Part shown: positions 49,618-59,041 of the stretch, piece by piece
Numbering within the stretch: the stretch's first letter is position 1
Layout of the letters: every line of letters begins with the position of its first letter
Source: JBBDIM01 sp040880405
Lineage (GTDB): Bacteria > Planctomycetota > Planctomycetia > Pirellulales > Pirellulaceae
Length of the DNA stretch: 64,000 nt
Assembly (NCBI GenBank): GCA_040880405.1
Contig: JBBDIM010000144.1
Span: 1-64,000, forward strand
Direction of reading: 5' to 3'
Translations under genes and position numbers: made by a program
The notes under the pieces: generated by a model
Told to the model about the DNA's origin: nothing
The model's database searches: none
The model's input: only the letters and a program-made list of their open reading frames with translations

Positions 49618-51543
49618 CTACCAGTCGAGGGCCAAACTCTCGTCAAAATCCTCGAAAAGCTCATCCGTTTCTTGGTTGATCGTATCGGCCCTCGGGGGCA
49701 CCGCGACGCTCTGGATCAGTTCGTCCGATTCGCTCTGGATTTCGATCGTCGCGGGCTCCTCGGCCAAATCCCAAACCGCCTCGGTTGCCGGGTCGGAGTG
49801 GTTCGAGAGATCGAAGTCGACTGACGATTCGGAAGAGTGAATATCGGATACATACTGGACTACGACCGGCGGTTGGGATTCTACCGAGACCACCGGTGAA
49901 GTATCTACACTGAAACGTTCATTCGTCAGGGAGGGGGAAGTGGTGTTCGCTTCGAAGAAATAAGGCTCACCCTCGAGCAGCGAGCTCTCGCTTATCATCG
50001 GCTCCCCTTCCAACAGCATCGGTTCCCCTTCGAGGAAACTGCTCGGGAAGCTAGGGTGATAGGTCCGCGTATTTACCTGGCCCCGCTGTTGGCCGTAGTT
50101 CTGAATCAACAGCAAAAAGTCACTTAAGCCAACGTTGCCGCTCTTATCGAAGTCAAACTTATAGCCTGGCGCGGTGACCGCCGGTTGGCCGTAAGCGGAA
50201 ATGAATTGGGTGAAGTCGCTCAAGCCGATGCGTCCGTCGTCATCCGCGTCGTACATAACCGGCCAGACGGTCAGGGAGGTCGAGCCAATACCCACCCCGT
50301 TGCCTAAGATCGAGGTACTTCCACCAAGGACCTGGATGGTGGAATCAACCGAGCCGAGGCTGATCGCTTGGGAGGAGGTCGGTTGAATGTAGCCGTCGCT
50401 GGTATCGTTTGCGACTTCCATGATCGACATTAAGCGAACTCGACCGAGCAAGGCGAAGTTGTCGTCGCCGGTGGTGCCTAGCGGATTGGAAAGGCTGACG
50501 GTCACCCGACCGGGAACCGAGGTGGAATCGACATTCGTTAGCGAATACCGCACGCTGCTATCCTGCTGATTGGCAATGACATCGTGCAGTTTGTACTGAT
50601 TGGCGTTGAAATTGATATCTACTACTGCGTTTTGCAGCCCGTAGCCCTCCGGTGCCTTTCCGTAAATTTCGACGTAGACGGTGTCCCATTCGTCGATGTA
50701 ACTCGCTGAAGTGGGTCGATTGACAACTTCCCCCTGATTCACCGGAGTCGGGGATTTAACCACGCGGATGCTGAAATCTCCCGTAGTTTCGCCCGCCGGA
50801 ATCACCGTTAAATCGGCACCTGCGAAGAAGACCCAATTCGGATTGGTAATCTCATGACTCCCGTACCAAATAAGCTCAATGCCTTGCGTACCACCCTGCT
50901 GGGAGAAATTCTGCAGGATGGGGACCCCATAATCGTCGTAATTTTCCGAACTATTCATCCGCATAAAATCGAAATGGGGGACAATTCCCTGATTTCCCTC
51001 ATAATCTCCCGGCGTCTCCGCGATCATCGGGATGGAGAATAAATGAATCGGATCGGGGTGCAAAATACCCGAGAGCGCGTCGAGGATCGCGCCAATGTCG
51101 CCTAACCCCACATCGTAAATCATTCCATCGTCCGACACGTCAGGATTTAGGTCACCTGGCACCGGTTCAACTAAAGGACCAGGGGTCACCGCCCGGGTAT
51201 CGTCGAAGTTAAACCCGTGATGTGCGAACGTGATGTTGAGAAAGGCATGGCTAACCCCGTGCGGCTGATTTGAGTAGCTGCTATCCGATGGAACGGTCAC
51301 CCCCGGCTGTCCGCGACGGTCCTGCGCGTAAACCTCAATCGTAAAAGATTGCCCTACGGCGACCTCTTGGATTTCGTTGCCGGATAAGTCGGTGGCGCGA
51401 ATCGTGAAGGCGACAACCTCGGTCGTTGGGGAGTCACCGGCGAGCATCTCCCTTGGCTCCAGATGTTCGAGCTGAGCGCACCGGCCCGAGATTTGTCCAG
51501 TAGAGAAGGAGGACCGCCAACGATTCTTGTTTGTGGACACCAT
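49618..51543 (-). CDS. Secreted LEPRxLL-type protein with dockerin type I domain
   Basis: A 641-residue exported protein. Near residue 25 it has QLEHLEPREMLAGDSPTTEV, the LEPRxLL tag. A beta-rich body with cohesin-like segments (about 240-400) is followed by two dockerin type I calcium loops (YDADDDGRIGLSDFTQFISA and FDFDKSGNVGLSDFLLLIQN, about 430-487). Then come three LEGEP repeats (SSFLEGEPMLLEGEPMIS, SSLLEGEPYFF) and an acidic end with DFDESLALDW. It is 54 bases from the next minus-strand LEPRxLL gene and may be co-transcribed. Role unknown. Confidence 0.8.
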   Translation of the reverse strand: MVSTNKNRWRSSFSTGQISGRCAQLEHLEPREMLAGDSPTTEVVAFTIRATDLSGNEIQEVAVGQSFTIEVYAQDRRGQPGVTVPSDSSYSNQPHGVSHAFLNITFAHHGFNFDDTRAVTPGPLVEPVPGDLNPDVSDDGMIYDVGLGDIGAILDALSGILHPDPIHLFSIPMIAETPGDYEGNQGIVPHFDFMRMNSSENYDDYGVPILQNFSQQGGTQGIELIWYGSHEITNPNWVFFAGADLTVIPAGETTGDFSIRVVKSPTPVNQGEVVNRPTSASYIDEWDTVYVEIYGKAPEGYGLQNAVVDINFNANQYKLHDVIANQQDSSVRYSLTNVDSTSVPGRVTVSLSNPLGTTGDDNFALLGRVRLMSIMEVANDTSDGYIQPTSSQAISLGSVDSTIQVLGGSTSILGNGVGIGSTSLTVWPVMYDADDDGRIGLSDFTQFISAYGQPAVTAPGYKFDFDKSGNVGLSDFLLLIQNYGQQRGQVNTRTYHPSFPSSFLEGEPMLLEGEPMISESSLLEGEPYFFEANTTSPSLTNERFSVDTSPVVSVESQPPVVVQYVSDIHSSESSVDFDLSNHSDPATEAVWDLAEEPATIEIQSESDELIQSVAVPPRADTINQETDELFEDFDESLALDW

Positions 51544-52082
51544 GCGATGGGCTCTGCCAGAAGAGTCAAATATTGAAATGGACGAATCGGCGTCGCGAAT
51601 TGGTCGGAGGAGGCTTGCCGAGTCGGCGATGTTTGCGTCCCGAAGGAAGGTTCAGCCTAATTGAGTTTCCTGGGAAAGCAATTACGCGAGATCCTCCGAG
51701 GCGACTAGGTTCGCTCGATCGGTTCCGGTTGTAACGATCTTAGCTATTTTCACGTCAGACCGATCCCCACGCATTTGGATGGATCGCCCCGGTGAGAAGT
51801 TCCCTCTAACTTTAGTCATCTTCGGCAAAAAAATCGAGTTTTTAGACACCTGGTGGGAACTTACCTAAGTCCACCATCGACCAAGTCCGGTATCCCCGTG
51901 GCTGGATATCCCGTTTGGGCAGCCTTCGCCGCTTAAAACGAATGATCTCCCTGCGGGAAAAAGTTTGCAAAGGCCGATTGCCGCAATTATCCTAAACATC
52001 CACGGTGCAGGCAGCCCTGTTTCCCTAAATTGCTTAGCTTGTCACTTGTTTCCCGGAAATCTTGGGGTCGAAACAACTCGCC
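51544..52082. other. Divergent intergenic region between two LEPRxLL protein genes
   Basis: This 539-base spacer must hold promoters for both directions. I see short direct and inverted phrases but no strong palindrome, RNA gene or open frame with protein character. No riboswitch could be recognised by eye. Confidence 0.5.
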
Positions 52083-54662
52083 ATGAAAAAAACAACACCA
52101 TCTACTCGTAAACGTGCCCGGATGACCGGTTATCGCTCCACCCGGCGGCAGACCCTCGGTCGGCTAGAGCGGCTGGAATCTCGGGCCATGTTGGCCGCCG
52201 ACTTTTCCCCTTGGCACAATGTCAGTCTTCCAGGAGACGTGAACAGTGATGGCCAAGTCTGCATGATCGACATTGAGCTGCTTGCGGGGGAACTCAGGGC
52301 GACCGGATCTCGGGCATTGGGCCAATCCACTCAGACCATGGGTGGCATGGAGGGGGAATCCCCACTCTATCTCGATGTCACCAATGACGGAATGATGAGT
52401 GCCTCGGACCTGACTCAACTGGTGAACATGATGCTGTTGGAGGGGGAGGACGACCCGGAACCGCAGCTTCAAGCGCGTCCCGCCGCCGATATTTACGAAG
52501 CCGGCTATACTTTCGCGATTTATGACGCTAGTGGAGACAACCTACTCGCCTCAAATAATGGCACAGCCTCTCTCAATGTTGGGGATTTCTTCACCTTCCA
52601 GGTTATGGTCGCCAACACGTCCGATCCCGAGAATCTGAGCGGTATCACCTCGGCTTTCATTGATGTTGCTTACGATTCGTCGAAGGTAACCGTAGTAGAC
52701 CCAGATGGGGAAGTGCTCGGTCCTGGTTTCACGTCGACCGTTGCCACGAGTAGTGGGACCCCCAACAACATCATTGCTGGCGACTCCACGGGGGAAGGGG
52801 TCGATGGGCTTCTGCGTGCCATGGGTGGGGAAGCGATCAGTCCAATTGAGCCAGTAGGCGCGGACGGACTTCCTGTTGTGTTATTCTCGCTCCAATTTCA
52901 AGTGATCGGGGCGGGTGACTTCAGCTTCCAGGCGGGGCGTCCGAATGAAGATCCAGATCTTCCTCCGGAGTTAAACCAGGTGGAAGACCCGGATAACCCT
53001 GGCACGTTTTACGAACAAGTCTCTTATGAGCCTAATTTTACCGATGGTTCGCCAGCGGGACTAAATCTGACGGCGACGACATTTTTGGAAAGCGGTGCCC
53101 CGGTGGGTGACATCCGTGATATTGCCAATTTTTCCAACACGGGGATGGTAAGTCTTAACATCTCAGATGATCCGGTATTCGGGGCGAACCCGGACTTCTA
53201 TCAGGTAGGTCAGGACTTCGATGAGACGCTCGTGGATGAAGATTCCGACCGTGAGGTTCCCACGATTGTGACCATCGACGGCGAGCAATACGCGGTGCTC
53301 GATGTGCTGGCCAACGATGGTGACGAGGGTGGCAACGAAATTGCGCTACCCCGCGATCGCTTCACCATCACCGGGATTGATACCAGTATCAATATTAACC
53401 TGGAGGACGCCGCGGCACTTGAGGCACGTTTAGATATCGTTTTTATTGCCGACCATCCCGAATTGCAGGATCAGGACTTCTCGCACCAGGTGATTTTGTA
53501 TCAAGTTCCCGAAGGGCTCGGGAGTCCTCCTGACGAGGTCTTTGAATACACGATTTCGGATAGCGAAAGTGGTGACCTCGAACGGGAGTCGACCGTGGTG
53601 TCGATTACCGTGAATCGTGCTCCCCAGTTTACCTTGATTGCCGATGACCTAAACGTCGACGGAGACGATGCTCTGGAGCAGGGTGAGGTTTTCGAGTTCA
53701 ACATTTTTGATCTCGTCACCGCCACCGGCGAACCCGAGGAAGGGGAAGAACTTACCTTCACGGGGTTCCTTGGTACCGAGGACCTGGACGGCACCTTCGT
53801 CGACTTGGAATTCGAAGAAGGATACGGCCCTGGCTGGTTCCGCTATACCGCTCCGGAGATGGCGCTGATCGAATCGTTCCAGTATGAGGTTTCTTTTGCT
53901 GGGTTGGTCGAACAGGGGACCATCACCATCGAGACCCTGTCCAATACGCGAATTCAAGGGATGGTGTACTTCGATGTGAATGGGGATGGAATCTGGAACG
54001 ACAACGCTGGCAATAACGCGAGTCCGGAACAGCGGATCGGTGGCGTTGAGGTGCGATTGTTTCAGGATGGCGTCGCGGTCGGAGAGCCGGTTTACTCCAA
54101 CGCCCAAGGTGAGTTTGATTTCCGCCAGATGGACCCCGGCACCTACTCCGTGCAAATCACCGATCCTCGCTTTGTGATCAAGGGTTTGAATTCGGATGGC
54201 AATTTGACGAACATCATCAGTGACATCGAACTGGTGGAAGGTGTGTCCGAACAGGCCTTGGACCTCAGCTTCGGTTTCCGCGGTCGTCAGTCGAAGTATC
54301 GTGGTTTCGGTGACTTCCTTGGTTCAAACACCGAGGACAGCATCATCTTCGCCATGTCGAAAGATGGGGGCGAGACGAGCCTGGAATGGTACTCGGTTGA
54401 TCGGGGATGGGACCGACTCGTAAGTATCCGGCCCGATCTCGTATTCTACGACGCGGCCGGCGGTTTCGGGCAGATTGGGTTTGATGTCACGGTCGAGGGA
54501 CAGGATGCCCCAGTGACGGTGGTTCACACCTTCTCCACCTCGTCGCCCGACTTCAGGCTACTCGCCGAAACCAATGAGGGATTGGTCTTCCGCTTCTCCG
54601 GGTCGGCAGCGGATGTACTAACCAACTTGGCCGCTGTTGACGAGGCATACGTCGACTACTAA
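52083..54662 (+). CDS. Secreted LEPRxLL-type protein with N-terminal dockerin-like loops and SdrD/B domain
   Basis: An 859-residue exported protein. ATG at 52083 is preferred over an upstream TTG. A basic N-terminus leads to GRLERLESRAMLAADF (about 27-42). Two calcium-loop segments follow at once (LPGDVNSDGQVCMIDIELLA near 50 and LDVTNDGMMSASDLTQLVNM near 100), so the dockerin-like pair is N-terminal. Then a cohesin-like region (about 155-330), a cadherin/Ig-like part (about 380-600), an SdrD/B segment (IQGMVYFDVNGDGIWNDNAG near 632) and a C-terminal beta-domain. Surface or matrix role inferred. Confidence 0.8.
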   Translation: MKKTTPSTRKRARMTGYRSTRRQTLGRLERLESRAMLAADFSPWHNVSLPGDVNSDGQVCMIDIELLAGELRATGSRALGQSTQTMGGMEGESPLYLDVTNDGMMSASDLTQLVNMMLLEGEDDPEPQLQARPAADIYEAGYTFAIYDASGDNLLASNNGTASLNVGDFFTFQVMVANTSDPENLSGITSAFIDVAYDSSKVTVVDPDGEVLGPGFTSTVATSSGTPNNIIAGDSTGEGVDGLLRAMGGEAISPIEPVGADGLPVVLFSLQFQVIGAGDFSFQAGRPNEDPDLPPELNQVEDPDNPGTFYEQVSYEPNFTDGSPAGLNLTATTFLESGAPVGDIRDIANFSNTGMVSLNISDDPVFGANPDFYQVGQDFDETLVDEDSDREVPTIVTIDGEQYAVLDVLANDGDEGGNEIALPRDRFTITGIDTSININLEDAAALEARLDIVFIADHPELQDQDFSHQVILYQVPEGLGSPPDEVFEYTISDSESGDLERESTVVSITVNRAPQFTLIADDLNVDGDDALEQGEVFEFNIFDLVTATGEPEEGEELTFTGFLGTEDLDGTFVDLEFEEGYGPGWFRYTAPEMALIESFQYEVSFAGLVEQGTITIETLSNTRIQGMVYFDVNGDGIWNDNAGNNASPEQRIGGVEVRLFQDGVAVGEPVYSNAQGEFDFRQMDPGTYSVQITDPRFVIKGLNSDGNLTNIISDIELVEGVSEQALDLSFGFRGRQSKYRGFGDFLGSNTEDSIIFAMSKDGGETSLEWYSVDRGWDRLVSIRPDLVFYDAAGGFGQIGFDVTVEGQDAPVTVVHTFSTSSPDFRLLAETNEGLVFRFSGSAADVLTNLAAVDEAYVDY

Positions 54663-54709
54663 TTTCGCCTTGTCGCGCTTAACCAGAGCGACAATGGAAT
54701 CCAAGAAAC

Positions 54710-54743
54710 AACCACAGCCGACGAGTGATCGTCGGCTGTGGTT
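54710..54743. terminator. Terminator between the LEPRxLL and BBP7 genes
   Basis: Perfect 15-base arms aaccacagccgacga and tcgtcggctgtggtt with a four-base loop, followed by gtttgt, lie between convergent genes. Confidence 0.85.
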
Positions 54744-54759
54744 GTTTGTGCGGGTCCGA

Positions 54760-56121
54760 CTAGTAGTGGTAGTCGATACCAAAGTTCATACCCAGCACCC
54801 AGAAGTCCTGGCTGTTGAATTGGAACGGCGGACCGGCACCTCCGACATTTGGGTTGATCGACGGATTGATCAGCGATCCTCCGGTAGCCACATCGTTGAA
54901 GTAGATAAACGTGGTACCAAGTTTCAAATCGAGGTTGCCGGAGATTGCATAGATCATATCGAAGTTCGCTTCCGGTACAAAAGCGAAGCGATTGCGGCTG
55001 AACTCACCGCTGTTTGAGTTACGGGCGTAAATGCCCTCATTTTCTTCAACCACGCCATCTTCCAACCGCGAACCGCGAATGGTCGCTTGCTGTTCCATGT
55101 TGCCGAGGCTCAACTTCGCCAAGCCACGCCAAGTGATTGGACCGTCCTGGAATTCCGCCAGCAGACCGAGTTGACCACCGTGAAAAGTATTGCGGGCGGC
55201 GAACATGTCGTTGTACTGGATGACGGTCCCTTCCGGGATCGAACCCCCTAAGTCCCGCACGGTGAACTGGGCACTGCTGGAGAAGGTGTCATCGATTCGG
55301 GCGAAGTTGTAACCGGTGACGAAATCAAGCCGCGTGGCGTGCTTGGTCCAAAGGTGCTTGGTGACGAAAAAATCACCAGTGTAGAAGTCGTTACTATTGT
55401 TCAAGCTAACCGTGGTGGTATTCGCGGCCCCATCTCCATCACCCGGAAGGGCAACCAGAAACGAATCCTGCACGCCGTTTACCGTATCGAAGAATGGAAA
55501 CGCCAGAGTTGGGAACTCTTCAGAGGTGAAGGTTTGACCCATCTCTTGCGAGCCGAGGCCCAGAAAGCGGCCACCGATGCTCCAGTCCTGATAATCGTCT
55601 AACCATAGTCCCATCGTCAGACGACCACCCAAGTAAGGATCGTCCGATTCCGTTCCGCCAAACAAGGTTTGCGTCGAGGGGTTTCCCAGGATTCCGCGGT
55701 CGACCGGATCGCTCGTGGTTAAGAGACTACCTGGGTATTGGCCACCGCTCCGCCACATGAGCATCAGGTCAAGCGAGCCGTAAGCCCTGGGTGGGACACC
55801 CGCATGACCGTAGCCTTCTTGGATGTAGCCTTCGTCGCCATAGGCGGCGTAGTCCTGATAGTACGCGGCATCCGCGATTCCCGGCTGAGCGGCTTGCATG
55901 TGAGACGCGGGGGCGTACATGTCCGCTTGGCCTCCCTGCATTTGGGGCGGCATCATGTATCCGGTGTGCATGGCCGGATGCGGCATCTCGCCTCCTTGAT
56001 AGGTCATGGCCGACGGGGATGGATATCCCTGTGGAGCGAAACCTTCTTGGGCATGTGATCGTTGCGAAACGATGACAACCGCGGCGATCGTGACGGCTAG
56101 GGTTGTGTAATTAAGCTTCAT
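54760..56121 (-). CDS. BBP7-type outer membrane beta-barrel protein
   Basis: A 453-residue exported protein. ATG at 56121 opens a signal peptide (MKLNYTTLAVTIAAVVIVSQ, cleavage near HAQEG). Residues about 25-110 are Gln/Met/Tyr-rich and low complexity. The rest alternates in the manner of a beta-barrel and matches the planctomycete BBP7 group: YGSLDLMLMWRSGGQYPGSL, GGRLTMGLWLDDYQDWSIGG, RNTFHGGQLGLLAEFQDGPI and the terminal FWVLGMNFGIDYHY, with an aromatic last residue as barrels have. Outer-membrane location is inferred. Its partner is unknown. Confidence 0.85.
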   Translation of the reverse strand: MKLNYTTLAVTIAAVVIVSQRSHAQEGFAPQGYPSPSAMTYQGGEMPHPAMHTGYMMPPQMQGGQADMYAPASHMQAAQPGIADAAYYQDYAAYGDEGYIQEGYGHAGVPPRAYGSLDLMLMWRSGGQYPGSLLTTSDPVDRGILGNPSTQTLFGGTESDDPYLGGRLTMGLWLDDYQDWSIGGRFLGLGSQEMGQTFTSEEFPTLAFPFFDTVNGVQDSFLVALPGDGDGAANTTTVSLNNSNDFYTGDFFVTKHLWTKHATRLDFVTGYNFARIDDTFSSSAQFTVRDLGGSIPEGTVIQYNDMFAARNTFHGGQLGLLAEFQDGPITWRGLAKLSLGNMEQQATIRGSRLEDGVVEENEGIYARNSNSGEFSRNRFAFVPEANFDMIYAISGNLDLKLGTTFIYFNDVATGGSLINPSINPNVGGAGPPFQFNSQDFWVLGMNFGIDYHY

Positions 56122-56660
56122 GTTGATTGCTCGCAAACTTACGTTTTCGCTCCCAGTGCCCGGACTGCCAGTTGGCGGTATGTGTAATGGACGGGCTTCG
56201 CTTGCGTTGGTGGATCAGTTCCGTGGGGTCGAAACCTCGCAGACCCTCCACCGCGGTGAAACGGAAACGGCGAATGATGCCGCCCCGTATGCCTCGGAGG
56301 TGGTCTGTTTGGATCGGTTGTTCCAAACGTATTAGGAATGTCGGCGATAAAGCCTGTACCGGTTAAGTAAAAACTTGCGGGGCATCCGTATAAGCGGAAA
56401 TGTCGATACGATCGCGCTGATCCGCCGATAAATGGGGTGACTGGGTAAAATGAATCGATGGTGATGGAGTGAAAATTTGCCAAAGCCGAAAAATCGTTCG
56501 TTCGAGAATCCCGTCGGGAAATTAGCCGTAAGCGGATATGAGATCGATTCCGCGAGCGGATAAAATCGAATCGATGAAAAGTTGGTAACCTTGGGTGCCC
56601 ATCGGCGTACTACAATCTGATGGACCCACTACCTTCCATCCCGAAGTCCCCTTGGCAGTG
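56122..56660. other. Intergenic region upstream of the SecA-like gene
   Basis: This 539-base spacer lies between divergent genes. It should hold the promoter of the SecA-HlyD-M50 cluster. No RNA gene or clear promoter is recognised. The in-frame GTG at 56595 could add 22 residues to the SecA-like protein. Confidence 0.5.
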
Positions 56661-58655
56661 ATGATTACGCAAGATTCCGAGAATTCCGGCAGCTTGGTAA
56701 AACGAGGCGAACCACGGAGGTTTCGCGCGGATCCGCTCTCCTCTTGGCTCTCCCAGACGACCGGGCGAGGGTTGTCGCGGTTTGTCTCGAAGCTGCGGTT
56801 GATTGAGCGGTTCGAGAAAGAATACCGAGATCTCTCGGAGCGGGACCTTCGCAAACAAAGTCTGGGCCTGCGGCATCGAGCCAAGAGTGGCGAACCACTT
56901 GCAAAGCTATTGCCGGAGGCCTTTGCGCTGGTACGAGTGGCGGGCGAGCGGACCTTGGGAATGCGACACTACGATGTCCAGTTGATCGGTGGCATGATCA
57001 TGTTCAACGGGGCAATCGCCGAGATGGAGACAGGCGAGGGGAAAACCTTGACGGCGACCCTGCCGATGTACCTTTTCGCCCTGCCGGGCAAAGGGGCCCA
57101 CATGGCGACCGTTAACGATTACCTGGCCAGTCGCGACGCCGAACTGATGAAGCCGGTGTACAACGCCCTGGGGATGTCGATTGGCGTGGTCGAGTCGCAA
57201 ATGCAGTCGGACGTCCGGCGAAAGGCGTATGCCTGCGACATCACCTACGGCACCGCGAAGGAATTCGGGTTTGATTTCCTCCGCGACCGTTTGCTGCTGC
57301 GGCAGATTCGGGAACAAGGGCTGGGCGTGCTGGGGCAGCTAATGTCCGGCAAAGGGGACAAGCACGAACAGCCGGTCCAGCGGGAGCATTACTTTTCGCT
57401 GGTGGACGAAGCGGACAGTGTGCTCATCGACGAGGCGCGAACACCGCTGGTGATTAGCGCGATTCCCGGCGAGGCGGAAAAGCAGGCGGTGGCCTGCCAT
57501 CAGTGGGCTGCTAAGTCACAGGATGAGTTCGAAGAGGAAAAACACTACGAGTACGACCACGACCGCAAGGCGGTTGAACTGAACGTCACCGGGCGGATAT
57601 TGGTGCGACAGTTGCCGAAGCCGAAAATCCTCGATTCCGTTGGGCTGGTCGATCTGTACGACTATATCGAGCGGGCCATCAAGGTCGATCGCGACTTCAA
57701 ACGAGATCAACATTATGTGATCCGTGATGACGAGGTGGTGATCGTCGATGAATCGACGGGACGGATTGCCGAGGGGCGGAAATGGAGTTATGGGATCCAT
57801 CAGGCGATCGAGGCGAAAGAGGAAGTCGAGGTGACTGTCGCCACCGGACAGGCGGCGCGGATCACCGTGCAGGACCTCTTTTTGCGATATCAGTACCTGG
57901 GGGGAATGACCGGTACCGCGTCCAGTTCCAAGCGGGAATTTCAGAAGATCTACAAGCTAAACGTGATTAAGTGTCCTACAAATCGCGAGGTCCAGCGAAA
58001 AATTTGGCCTGACCGCGTGTTTGGCAATGAGGAAGCCAAATGGCAGGCAATTGTGGAGGAAATCCGAGAGATCCACACTCAGGGCCGTCCGATTCTGATC
58101 GGGACGCGGACGATCGAGAAGAGCGAACATCTGGCCGGGTTATTGGCGGCGGAAGGGATCGAGCATGAGGTCCTCAATGCCCATCAAGTGGCCGTCGAAG
58201 CGGAGATCGTCTCCAAGGCGGGCCAGCCTGGTAAGGTGACGGTTGCGACCAACATGGCGGGCCGTGGTACCGATATCAAGCTCGCCGATGGCGTCATGGA
58301 GGCGGGAGGACTGCATGTGATTTGCACCGAGTTGCACGATTCGGCCCGGATCGATCGGCAGTTGGTCGGACGCTGCGGCCGACAGGGCGATCCCGGGACG
58401 GTTCGGCAATTTTTGTCGCTCGACGATGACTGCATCCGAATTGGCATGGGGCCGGATAAGGCGAAGAAGATGACGGCGCTAGGGGAGGGGCGATCCAAAG
58501 AGTTACCTTCCTATGCCAAACTTTTTCGCCAGGCGCAGCGTAAGATTGAGACGAAACACTTTCGCGACCGTAAAGTGCTGCTCCATCACGAGAAGCAGCG
58601 GAAAAAGATGCATCGGGAAATGGGGCAAGATCCTTACCTGGATTCGCCAGATTAG
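56661..58655 (+). CDS. Short SecA-like ATPase
   Basis: A 664-residue relative of the preprotein translocase motor SecA. It has Walker A in MFNGAIAEMETGEGKTLTAT, the DEAD-type VDEADSVLIDEARTPLVIS, a reduced preprotein cross-linking domain, and the second motor domain with VTVATNMAGRGTDIKLADG and QLVGRCGRQGDPGTVRQFL. It ends soon after RKIETKHFRDRKVLLHHEKQ, so most of the helical scaffold/wing region and the zinc-binding C-terminal tail of full SecA (about 900 residues) are missing. It leads a plus-strand cluster of HlyD and M50 genes. It is probably a specialised, not the housekeeping, SecA. Confidence 0.87.
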   Translation: MITQDSENSGSLVKRGEPRRFRADPLSSWLSQTTGRGLSRFVSKLRLIERFEKEYRDLSERDLRKQSLGLRHRAKSGEPLAKLLPEAFALVRVAGERTLGMRHYDVQLIGGMIMFNGAIAEMETGEGKTLTATLPMYLFALPGKGAHMATVNDYLASRDAELMKPVYNALGMSIGVVESQMQSDVRRKAYACDITYGTAKEFGFDFLRDRLLLRQIREQGLGVLGQLMSGKGDKHEQPVQREHYFSLVDEADSVLIDEARTPLVISAIPGEAEKQAVACHQWAAKSQDEFEEEKHYEYDHDRKAVELNVTGRILVRQLPKPKILDSVGLVDLYDYIERAIKVDRDFKRDQHYVIRDDEVVIVDESTGRIAEGRKWSYGIHQAIEAKEEVEVTVATGQAARITVQDLFLRYQYLGGMTGTASSSKREFQKIYKLNVIKCPTNREVQRKIWPDRVFGNEEAKWQAIVEEIREIHTQGRPILIGTRTIEKSEHLAGLLAAEGIEHEVLNAHQVAVEAEIVSKAGQPGKVTVATNMAGRGTDIKLADGVMEAGGLHVICTELHDSARIDRQLVGRCGRQGDPGTVRQFLSLDDDCIRIGMGPDKAKKMTALGEGRSKELPSYAKLFRQAQRKIETKHFRDRKVLLHHEKQRKKMHREMGQDPYLDSPD

Positions 58656-59041
58656 CTAGTTTTGTGCGTTGTTTCCCTATTTGGGTGAATGTAGGGAGGA
58701 TCGGAACCTGGGGACTGCCACGTGCGTCTCAACGTGGGGGATTGGACGGTATCCAATCGATCTATCCTCCAAGCGGGTTGCCTCTTTACACTGGCCCTAA
58801 CACTCGAAGCCTGGAAATGGGGTGACGATCGATCCGTTTGCCGAGCGGTACAAGTTCCAAGCGGTACAAGGGATTTCCGGCAAGGCCCGCACAATCCCTA
58901 CAAACACTTCGTCTTAAAGGAAGCTTCAAGGCGATTTCGTCATCCAAGCGTTTCGATTCCTCCTGTCGCAAGTATGGTGGGAGGTAAGATTCATCCACCG
59001 ACGCCGGTCCGGCTCCTCCTATTCCCTGCAATGTCCCATTC
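58656..59041. other. Intergenic region in the SecA-HlyD cluster
   Basis: A 386-base gap separates the SecA-like gene from the GAF-HlyD gene. No terminator hairpin or open frame with protein character is seen, so read-through is possible, but a separate promoter could also lie here. Confidence 0.45.

Noticed and set aside
51544..52082. Riboswitch (for example c-di-GMP type) in the spacer between LEPRxLL genes
   Set aside because: No conserved core of a known class could be matched by eye; only general stem-forming potential.
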